Shown here: piece after piece, positions 39,601 through 50,500 of the stretch | How the letters are laid out: every line of letters begins with the position of its first letter | Numbering within the stretch: the first letter of the stretch is position 1 | Origin: Diacronema lutheri | Taxonomy: Eukaryota; Haptophyta; Pavlovophyceae; Pavlovales; Pavlovaceae | Direction: 5' to 3' | Length of the DNA: 64,000 bases | Assembly: GCA_019448385.1 (NCBI GenBank) | Contig: JAGTXO010000049.1 | Span: forward strand, 214,201 to 278,200 | Notes under the pieces: model-generated | Database searches by the model: none | Told to the model about the DNA's origin: nothing | Seen by the model: only the letters and a program-made list of their open reading frames with translations | Program-made: the position numbers and the translations under genes

Positions 39601-42600
39601 GCGAATCGACTGCGGGAGCTCGACGCCAAAGCCGGCGAGCCGCACGATGTGCGCGACGATGACGCTCGAAATGGCGGGGGCGCTCGACGGGTCGCCCGCT
39701 GCAGCGAGCACCGCCCCGCCCCAGTGCTCACGCGTGACGCAATCCGCGTCCTCGACGTGCACGTGCGCCACGCTCGCGCCGAGCTGGTGCAGCAACGCGC
39801 AGATGTCGGCGTCGACCGTCCTCTCCTCCTCGGCCGCCTCGGCCGTGCCGCGGGCGGCGGCGTCGCCTGCCGGCTGCCCGAGGTACGCGATCGCCCGCTC
39901 GACGGCCGCGCGCTCCGCACGCGCTGCGCTGTCGATCGCCGCATTGCCGACGGGCGCGCGCAGCGCCGCGATCGCGTCTTGCAACGCCGTCGCGTCGCCC
40001 GTCGCCGCCGTCGCCGCCACCGCCGCCGCGCTCGCGGTGCCGTGCGCGACGGCGTGCAGCGCGGCGGCGCGCGCGGCGGGGATGCGCCCGTCCAGCGCGA
40101 GCACGAGCGGCGGCCCGGCCGGCGTCTGCTGCCGCCGGTGCCGCCGGCTCGCAGCCGGGTGGTCGGCGCGCGCGCGCTCGAGCCGCGCGCGCCGCTCGAC
40201 GACGCGCGCCCAGAAGGCCTGCACCCTCGGCTGCGCGAATGCAAGCCAGCCGACGCCGCGCGTCACGACGTGCACGACGATCCGGTCCTCGTGCCTGAGG
40301 TACTGCACGTAGAGCGCTTTGCGCACGCCGAGGACGTGCATGCCGAGCTGCAGCTGATCGCGGTGCGGCTGCGGCGGCCCGTCCTCGTGCGCCTTGGCGT
40401 CCGCCTTGGTGAGCGTCTTCACCTCGACGAGGACCTGCTCGTTGTCTTCGGGGAGGATGGCGAGCCCGTCCGGCGAGAAGGCGAACGGCGCGCTCTTGTC
40501 GTGCGGGTCCGCACGCACCATCGGCAGGTTGCACACGACGGTGATGCCGTACGCGGCCGCCAGCTTGCGCAGCGCGACGGCCTCGCCGAGGATGCCCGCG
40601 GTCGTCGCCTTGGTCCGCACCTCGCGCCGCCGCCGGTGCACGTACTCGTCGGTGAGCGTCTCGTGCGCGACGCCGGCGTTGTCGTTCACGACGTCGCCAA
40701 CCTTGCTGCCCGTGACCTCCTCCCATCGCTCGTCGTGCCAGCGCGGGCTGCGCTGCGCGGGCGCGCCCGCGCCGACGGCGTCGAGCACGCGGCGCAGCGC
40801 TGTGCCGTCGGGCGCAGCAGGCACGCGCGCGCGGTCCTGGGCCTCGCGAGCGTCGAGGACGCAGCCCGTAGTGGAATCTTGGGGTAGGTCGAGCTTGCTC
40901 GCCTCGCCGTAGCGGCTCTCCAGCTGGCGCGGTGCGTCGGCAGGGCCGCCGTCCGTGCGCGCACCCGACGCGCCCGCCAGTGCACGCGGCGCAGCGTCCG
41001 AGGCGCCCGCCGCGCCCGCGCCGCCGCCAATCGCGCCAGCGCACGCGCGCGCCGCGACCTGCGGACGGCCAGCCGCAGGGACCTCGTCCGCTCGGCCGGC
41101 CGCTGCGTCGGCCGTCCGCTTGGCCACCTCGCGCACGTCTCCGAGCGCGAGCGTGGCTGGCGCCGTCGAGCTCCCGTGGCGTTTGTTCCAAAACTCGAGC
41201 AGCCCGCCAAGGAAGGGCGTGCCCGTCGGGCGGTCCTCGGGCACCTCCGCCAGGATCGCGTCGACGCGCAGCGCGGCCGCCACATCGCAAAACGCGCGCG
41301 CGGCGCGCGCCATCCGCTCGGCGCGCGCGCCGCCGTCGTCCGCCGCGCGGCGGATGGCGTGGCTCACGTGCGCGACGCGGAGCGAGACGACGGCGTGCGC
41401 CGGCGCGTCGGCGCCCGTGCCGAGCGTGTGCCGCCGGATGGCCAGCTGCCCATCGCCCATGCGCGGCGGCAGCGACGCGCACGCCGCGACGGTCGTCGTG
41501 CCGGCCGCGCTGTCGCACAGCCAGCTCGCCTCGCCGCCGCCCGCAAACTCAAAGGTCGCGAAGCCCTCGCGGCCGAAAAGCGCGACGAAGTGGTCGAGCA
41601 CCGCCTTGTTGATCGCGCGCGCCGCCGGCCGCGTCGATGCGCCGCGGGCAGCGCCACCCGCCGCGCCGCGCGCATCGCTGCACGTCGCAGGGCAGGTGCA
41701 GCCGGACGCGCGCACGCCGTCCGACCGCGTCCGCGGCAGCTCGAGCTCGCGCACCTTGGGGCAGAACCAGAGCGGGTTGGACGCCTCGAGGCACAGCACG
41801 ACGAGCCGCCCGTCCGTGCCGGCCAGCGCGCGCGCGTCGCGCAGCAGCTCGACGGCGAGCTCGGACGTCGCCGCGTGCACCGCCGGCTCGCCCGTCGCGC
41901 GGTCGGGCGGGAAGAGGCCACCGCCGACGAGCGGGCTGGGGCAGCGGCCGAGCATCACGAGCAGCGGCGGCGGCGGCGTCTGCGGCGCCTGCTGCCCGAC
42001 CGCAGCCGCCGTCAGCCCGGCCAGGTCGGAGCTCGTGCGGAGGGCCTTGAGCGCGACGCGCGAGCCGGTGCCCGCCTGCTCGGAAAACGTGGCGAGCATG
42101 GCGCACGTGCTCGCCCTCGCGCCGCACTGCCAGCTGACGCGCGCGAGGAGGCCTTCCAGCGTGTCGTTTTCGCGCGGCCGCGTGACCGCGTCGAGCGCCG
42201 CCGGGCCGAGCTGGAGGCTGCCGGGCGTGACGCACAGCACCGCCTCGTGGTAGGCGCGCAGCAGCTCCCTCGGCAGCTGCTCGGCGGGCGTCGCCGCCTG
42301 CCCGCCCACCCACCGTGCACCGTGGCCGCCGTCGCCCGCGCCCGCGAGCCGCACCGCCGGCCCGCCCGTGATCGCCGAGGTCGGCGGCGTGCCGAGCGCG
42401 TCGACGAGCGCGCGCACGGGCGCGACACGCCTGCGCGCAGCGTCCGCGCCGACGGCGAGCGCGGCGATCTGAGCGCCCTCCCATGCGCGCTCCCTCGCGT
42501 CGTCCCGCGCGGCCGCCGGCGCGGCGCCCGGCCGCGCGCCGGGCGGCACCGCGCACGCCGCCGCGACGACCTCCGCGCGCGCGCCGGCGGCGTCGGGCGC

Positions 42601-44454
42601 GTGCAGCTGCGCGAGCGCGCCAAAGAGCGCGGCGGCCGAGCGGTAGCGGCCGTGCGCCGCGACGAGCGCGTAGAGCACGCGCAGCGCGGCCACGCCCGCC
42701 TGGTCGGGCGCGTCGCCAGCGATTTGCTCGACCTCCCACGTGCGCGTGGGCGGCGGGCTGCCGTCAGCCGGGTCCGGACGCAGCGCCCACGCGCGCTCGA
42801 CGATCGCGTTGAACACGCCGTGCGCGGCGCCCTCGTCAAACTCGGCGGCGCCCGCCGCGTGCGCGCACCACCCGTGCACGCGCGACGTGGGCGCGTCCAC
42901 GGCGCGCTGCACGACGAGCACCGCCGGCCGGTCGACGCAGCCGAGGCTCACCGCCGCGTGCTTGCCCTCGAGCAGCGCCGCCGCCGCAGCCTCGACCAAG
43001 GCGTCATCAGGCGCGTCGCCGACGACGACGGCACAGCCGTCGCCGTACTCGGCCTGCATCGCGGCGACGCACGACGCGACAAAGTCGCCGCCCGCGGCCG
43101 CCGCGTGTCGCGCCGCCAGCATCCGGCGCGCGATGGCAAGCCAGACGTACTCGGCCGGCGCGCGCGCGGCGCGCGCGCGAGGCGCGCCGGCCGCGCCGCG
43201 TGCGCCCGCGCGTGCGCCTCCAGCGGCCGCAACGGCCGAGGCGGCTGGAGCGGCGGTGAGCGTGCGCCGCGCGCGCTTCGCCGGCCGCGCGATGGGCGAT
43301 GCACCCGCCGTCGCACCGCCCGCAGCAGCCGGTGCGGCCGCCACAGCGCCCGCCGCGACGCCACTCGTCACGACGCCCGTGGCGGGCGGCGCGGCGGCGG
43401 ACGTGGCCGCCTCGACGGGCGTCGCGCAACTACCGCCAGCGGTCGCGGACGCGCCCGGCGACGCGTCGGCGAGGAGGTGGCGCAGCACGCCGCGCGCGAG
43501 CGCGACTCGCACGGCGAGCGTCAGCGCGCGCAGGCGGTCGGAAGGCGAGGCGTCGCGCTCGGCGTCGGCGGACGTGGCGGCAGCAGGCGGGGCGGCGGGC
43601 GGCGCGGCGGCGGACCGGGCGGCCGCCGGCGCAACCTCGTCGGCCTTGGCCAGCCAGACGAGCCCGGCGACTGCGAGCACGACGCTGTACGCGCCGACAT
43701 CGTCACCCGCAACGCGCGCCAGCCGGGCGTGGGCGTCGGCCTCGGACACGGCGACGCGGAAGAGCACGTCGTCGCGGGCAGCTTGCTCGGCAAACTGACG
43801 CAGCTGCTTGGCCATCGTCACGCCGGCGACGGACGCCTCGCCCGCCTCTGCCTCGACCTGCTCGTCCTGGCCGATGGCGGACGCGCCGGCCTCGGCGCCA
43901 CCGTCGAGTGTCCGGCGGCGCTCGAGGGCAAAGCCACGCACACAGACGCTCTGGAGGCCGCCGAGCGCGCCCGCCTTTTCGTGCAGCGCGCACGACAGCT
44001 CGACCACCGAGTCCACGCGCCTCGCGGCGGCGCCCCCCCGCTCGCCGCGCGTGGCCGCGCGCACGACGAACACCGTGAATTGCGCGCGCTTCGCCGCGCG
44101 CGCCGACGCGCACGCGTGCTTCAGGAGCCGGCAAAGCGCGGGCCTTTGCGCCGCTGCGCCCCGCGTGCACAGCAGCAGTTGGCCGCGCTCGTCGCCCAGC
44201 TCCTGCTCGACGGCGGCCTCGAGCGCGTCGTCCGTCAAATCGCCGTGCTCCGTCGAGGCGAGCGCGCGCGCAGCCGCGAGCGCCAGCTCGCCTGCGCCCG
44301 CGCGCCGCCGGCGGCGCGCACCGGCGGGCGCGTGCGGCGCCGACGCGTGTGACGACGCCGCCGCGTCCGCGCGCGCACACGCGGCGCGCAACGCCTCACG
44401 CGCCGAGGCGGCCGCGCGCGCCCTGGGCGCGAGCTTCAAGAACGTGCGCGCGGC

Positions 44455-44533
<79 letters not shown>

Positions 44534-47500
44534 TCGCCCGCGTCGCCGGCCGGCGGCGGCGGTGGCGGCGGTGGCGGCGCGGCCACGGCGGCGGCAGCAG
44601 CGGCGGCGGCGGCGGTGGCGGCGGCGGCGGCGCCCAGCGCGGGCGGCGGCGGCGTGGCGGCGGCGGTGGCGGCGGCGGTGACGCCAGCGGCGGCCTTGGC
44701 GCCGCGCGTCTGCGGCGGCGTTTCGGCGCCATCGGGGCTGCCCCCGCCGCGCACCGCGCTCGTGACCGCGCAGACGCCGCCCGGCGCACGATCGCCGGCC
44801 GCGCCGGTCAGCGCGACGCGGAGGCGCTCGCCGACAGCGTACATGTCCGCCACGCTGAACGTGCGCGGCGCGGACGAGCAGCCCGCCGCGGCGAGCGCGT
44901 CGTTGAGCGCGCCCACTATCGCGAGGCCGCACGTCGCGCCACGCTGCGCCGCCTCGTTGAGCAGCAGCGCGCGGCGCACGCGCGAAATGTCGAGACCCGC
45001 CGCGTGCAGCGTGGCAGTTATCGCCTTGGCGAGCATGAGCGCCTGCCTGCAGGGCGACGCGAGCGTGTCGACGAGCACCGCGTCGTAGCGATGCTCGCCC
45101 GCGCGCGCGACGCGCACAAGGCGCAACGCGGTGAAATGGCCGGAGGCGAGCTGCGCGCCGTCGTCACCGCCCGCGCCGCCGCGCTCGTCCGACGGGCTCC
45201 ACACGCCGATGACAGCCTGCGTTGTCGCCTCGCTGCGCAGGCGGTGCAGCAGCGCGGCGCGCTCGGCGTCGTCCTGAAACACCGCGGGTTGCGCGGCGAG
45301 CGGCACGTGGCAGACATGCCCGCCGCCGGCCTGCCCGTGCACGCGCAGCACGACCTCGCAGCACGCGTCGACGGTTGAGGCGAGCATGTCGCCGCTGGCG
45401 ATGCGCTCCACCTCTGCCTGCGGGAGGCCGGCGCTCGCGGCGGCGGCGGCCAGCCGGCGCGCAGCCGCGTCGCCCGCCCACGCAAGCAGCGCCGAGTTGG
45501 CGGGTTGGAGGGGAAGCTCAAGGGCGGCTGGTTCGGTGGCGGTAGCCTCGTTGGCAACGGGCACGTTGGCGGTGCGCGCGTTGGCGGCGGGCGCGGCGGC
45601 GATGGCTGGTGGGGCGGAAGACGCGCCCGCGGCGGCGGGCGCGGACGCGGCAGCGGCAGCGGCTAGTGGGGCGGGGAAAACGCCGTCGGTGGCAGGCGCG
45701 GAGGCGAATGCAGGAGCAACTAGTGGGGCGGGAAAATCGGCGGCAGGCGCGAAGGCGGATGCAGCAGCGGCTAGTGCGGCGGGGAAAACACCGTCGGCGG
45801 CAGGCGCGAAGGCGGATGCAGGAGCGCCCAGCGGGGCGCAGAAAACACCGTCGGCGGCAGGCGCGAAGGCGACAGCAGCAGCGGCCAGTGGAGCGGAGGC
45901 GCAGGGCCACGCGCGCGCCAGCCGTGCAAGCCCAAGCCGCGCGCGAGCGACGCACGCGCCGATGGCCGAGGCGGCGGCGCAGGCCACGATGTGGCCTGGC
46001 ACCGGTGTGGCCAGCCGCTCGCGGGTGTGCACGTCGAGCCGCGCCCCACGCCAAGAGCGGCGGCGCGCTGAACGGAGGCGCGCGACCCCGATCGATCCGC
46101 CCGCGCACGCGCGCGCCGGCTCAGTGTGGCCAACGCGCGCCGCTATGCAAGGCGCGCGCGCGATAACGGCGGCTGTCGGCCGTGGCGTGCGCGTGGCGGC
46201 GCCGCGGCGACGGGCGCGGCACACGAGCCGCTCGGGCGCGCCGCCGCCGCGCGGCACGATGTCGAGCAGCACGGTCACGCCGCGCGCGCGCGCGACCGCC
46301 GTGCACGCGAGCCGCACGGGCAGCGGCGGCCCGTCCGGGCGCGCGAGCGCCGCCACCTCGGCGTCGGTGAGGCTGTGCAGCTCGCGGCGCGCGCGCGCGA
46401 ACGCGGCGATGTCCGCGCGCAGCTCCGCGTCCGTGCCGAGCGCGGCACGCGCGTGCACGGGGAGCGACGCGCGCAGCGCGTGGAGCACGCCGCCGCGCGC
46501 GCCGCGCGGCGCCGGCGCGCGCTCGCGCTCAGCGCGCGCGGCGCGCGTGAGCTCGCGCACCGCGCGCGCGAGATTGCGCCGCGCGGCCGCGACGGGAGGG
46601 CTAGGTGCGCGCGCGCGCCGGTTGTAGCGCGGCCGCGCCGAGTCGAGGGGCGGCGGACGCGGTGCGTACGCCGCGGCGCGGCCCGCGCGCCAAAAGGCCG
46701 GCGGCGGGCGCAGCTCCGTCGCGTCGACCGCGGCCGCGAGCGCGCCGAGCGCGGCGTCGCTGTCGCCCGCCGCGTCGGCCGCGTCGACGAGCACGAAGAG
46801 CGCGCCGAGCGCGCGCGACGCGGCCGCCTGCGCGGCGGTGGGGCGGGCGCAGGCAGCGACGCATGCGGCCGCCATGCCGCGCGCCGCGGCGAACGCCGGT
46901 GACGTGACGGCCGCGCCGATGGCAACGGCGGCGGCGGCGACGGTGGAGGCGGCAGCGCCGGCGATGGAGTTGGCAGCGGCGGCGGCGCTTGCCATCGCGC
47001 GGCGCGCGAGACGCGAGGCGCCACCGACCGCCGCCGCCGCAGCGCGCGCTGCGCGCGCGCCGGTGGCGCGCATCGTCGCCGCGCCAGGCGCCGCCGCGCC
47101 GACGCCGCCGGCGCCCGCGCCGTCGCCGCTCTCGGCCGTGCAGGGCTCCGATGGCGAACCCGGCGTGCGCTGGCGCGTGATGCGCGCGCCGAGGCGCGCG
47201 CTCCGCGCCGCGCGGCCGGCGACGTCGAGGAAGCGCCGTGCGCGCGCCGCGCGCAGGCCACGCGCGCGCGGCGGCGCACCGACAGGCGCCGAGCGCCGCG
47301 GCGCGCACGCCGGCGCGTCGCTGTCGGGTTGCGCAGCGCGCGCGCGGGAACTCGGCGCGGCGTGTGCGGGCGGCGGGCGCGCGCCCGCGCGGCGCAGAGG
47401 CGCGAGGCGCCGGCCGCAGACGAGGCGTGTGCGCAACCAGGACGGCGAGGGCCGCAGGGCGCCGTCGACGTCGCGCATCGGCGGGCCGCGAGCCCGCCGC

Positions 47501-50500
47501 GCAGCCGTGCGGCGCGCGCGAGGCGCTCGGCGGCGCGCGCGCCGCACGGCGCGCGCGGCGGCGCGCACGCCAGCGACGGCTGCGGCCACGCCGCGCGCCA
47601 ACACGGCCGCGGCGTGCGCCATCGCACCGAGCACGGCGCGTGGCGCGCCGAGCAAGCGCAGCAAGCGCGACGCCGTCGCGCGCGCCGGCGCACCGTGTGC
47701 AGGGGCCTCGCCAGCGCCAGCACCGACGCCGCCATCGCCGCAGCCGCAGGTGGCGTCGCCGCCGCCGCAGGCGTCGCGACGGACGCCGCCGCCGCCGAAA
47801 CAACCGCCGCACACGTCGCCGCCGACGTTGCCACCCCAGCCGCCGTTGCGTGCGCAGGTGGCTGCGGCGCGTGCGTGCGGGAGGCGTGCCGTGCGGCGCG
47901 CATCACACGGGCTGCGCGACGCGAGCGACGCCGCCGGGGGCCCCGCTGCGCCAGGCGCGCCGTGCGCGCCAGCCTCGCCGGCCTCGCCGGCGCGCGGTCG
48001 CGCGCTCGCCTCGACGTGGCCGCCTCCGCCGCCATCGCCGCCGTCGAACCGGGCGGCGGAGGGCTGCCGCTCGAACCGCTCGTCGGCGTCGGCCGCCACC
48101 GCCGCCTCGCGCTCCGCCGCCGCGGCGGCCGCACGGCGCGCGTGGCGGAGCGCGCGGCCGCCGTCCGCTGCGCGGCGTGGCGGCGCGGGCGCGGGCTTCG
48201 GCGCGCGCGGCCCCTCGGCGCGCTCGCGGAGCACGGCGAGCGGCGTGCCCGTGGCGACGCTCGTGCAGACGCGCCGCAAGGCGGCGCTTACGCACGCGTG
48301 GACGACGCGCGCCGTCCGCTTGTCGGCGGCGCGCGCGGCGCGGCGCGCGGCCTTGGCGGCGGCCTTTTTGGCGCGCCTCTGCTCCGCCTGCTCCGACAGC
48401 GCGCGCGCCTGGCGCTCGGCTGCGAGCGCGTCCTCGGGCGAAACGGTCGGCCTCGGCGGCCGCGCGCGCGCGCTGCGACGCTGCGCGCTGCGGCGGTCGG
48501 ACGGCGGCTGCCGCGGCGGCGAGGACGGCGAGCGCGAGCTCGGCGTGGGCGACCAATCGCCGCTGACGGTTGCGAGCGGCGCAAACGGGTTGTCGTCCCC
48601 GCGACCCGCGGCGTGCGACAGTGCACGCGGCGTCGGGCGCCGGCCGACCGCTGGCGGGCCCCACTCGGACGGCGGCTCCGAGGGCGAGCGCGCCGTCGGC
48701 GCCGCGCGTTGCGCGGCCGGCGGCGCCTCCCGGTCCAGCGCCGCCTGCTCTCTCGCCGCGGCCTGCTCGTCACCCTCCGGCACGCCACGCGGCGCGAGCA
48801 CCGCGGTGGCGCAGCGCGTCGCGTTGAGCAACGCCGCCTCCATCTGCCGCACGCTGGCCTTGGCGCACGCCACACCCTGTCTCGCCCGGCGCAGCGCCTC
48901 GTGCGCGCGGCGCACTTCCGCGTCGGCATCTTCGCGCATGCCAAAGTGCGCCTGTTGCAGCCGCAGGTCCGCAGGGCGCCCCTGCGCGCGAGGGGCACGG
49001 GCGCGGCGGCGCGCAGGTGACGGAGCTGGCGCGCCGTTCTGCGCTGCGCGCACGCCAATCGACGGGCGCGCGCGCGGCGGGGCGCGCGCGCGCGCGCGCG
49101 CGCGCGCTGCCTACCCAGCCGCCGGCCGGCTCGCGCGAGCGCGCCAGCTGCTCCGCCGCCTCGGCGTCGAGCACGCGCTGCTGCGCCTCCTCCTCGCCCA
49201 GTGCAGCGAGGTGCAGCCGGCGGGCTGCCTTGCGGCAGTTGCCCTCCGCCTTGCCCACGGCCTTGCGCGCCGCGTCGACGGGGTCGTCGTTGGCTCTGGC
49301 GCGCCTGCGCTTGCCCTTGTCGGCGGGCGGCGGCTCGGCGCGCTGCAGCGTGCCGAGCGCGTCGTCGGCTCCGCGCGCGGCCGCCCGCGGGCGGCGGGCC
49401 CCAAAAAGCGCACCGGTCGCCGTGCGCGCCGCGCAAGCAACGACCAGCGCTGACATGCCGGCGAAGACCGCACCGCCCAGCGCCACGGTTGCCACGATGC
49501 GCAGCGTCCCGTGCGCAGGCCGCGCTGCCTCCGCCGCTTTGGCGGCCTCGCGCGCGCGCGCATCGGCGGCTCTCATCTCGTGCAGCAGCCCGGCCGCGCC
49601 GCTCGCGCCGTCGCGGCCGCGCGCGAGCTCGCACAGCACCGCCGCCGCGCGCCGCGTGGGCTCGCGCGCGAGCAGCTGCGCGCCGCCGTCGGGGCGCAGC
49701 TTCTCAACGAACTCGACAAACGTCGCGTCGCGCCAGAGGGACATGCGGAAGGCCCTGTGCACCGCCCCCTCGTGCTCGCGCATCCGCCGTGCCGCCCGCC
49801 TGCCGTCGCGCGCGTGCGCGTGCGCGGCCGCGTCGACTCCCGCGACGCCGCGCTGCGCGTCGCGCGCGGCCGACGACGGCGCCGCCGCGCTGCCCGCCAA
49901 GGGCGCCGCAGCGGCGACGCGCGCGTGCGGAGCGACGGGATCGCCGGCGGCCGGCGGCTCGGCGCGCTGCGGCGTGCCGTTTGCTCCGCGCGCGGCCGTC
50001 CCGGGGGAGATGGCCGCGATGGCGCCGCCAGCCGCGCCGCGCGCCAGCCACGCGCATAGGCTGCCGACGAGCTCGCCGAGACCCCCGACGGTCGCCGCGG
50101 CGGCGAGTGCGCCGGGCTTGCCGGCCGACAGCGGCTCGCGAGCGTCGTCGTCGCAGCCGCCGGCACCCGTCTTGGCGAGTGCGTCGCGCTCGCCCTCGAC
50201 GCCCGCCACGACCGCCGCCCCTCCGTCGTCCGCCGCGCCGGCCGCGCGCGCGGCCGGGCGCAGAGGAGGCGTGCCGGTGCAGCCGTCGCCGCTCGTCTTC
50301 GCCGTTTCCTCCACTTTGGTCACTCCGTCGCCACCTGCGCCATCTCCGACGCCGGGGCCCTTGGTCACGCTTGCCGCCATGCGCGCCGTGCCCGCCGGCC
50401 AGCCCGCCGACTGCTCGAGCGCGGCGGCGAGCGGCGCGACGCGCGTCGACTCGGGCGCGCTCTCGTCATCGGGCTCGAGCGCGTTGTGCAGGCGCGCGAG

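Noticed and set aside
35737-40887. A 1,716-aa plus-strand open frame opposite the giant gene
   Set aside because: It is Arg/His/Ala-rich with no domain and mirrors a frame with clear YqaJ, chromodomain and Fanzor motifs on the other strand. High GC removes stop codons from antisense frames.
46300-46700. OTU-like peptidase inside the giant polyprotein
   Set aside because: The segment LARPDGPPLPVRLACTAVAR vaguely recalls the OTU fold, but the Asp-Gly-x-Cys motif is missing, so I did not call it.
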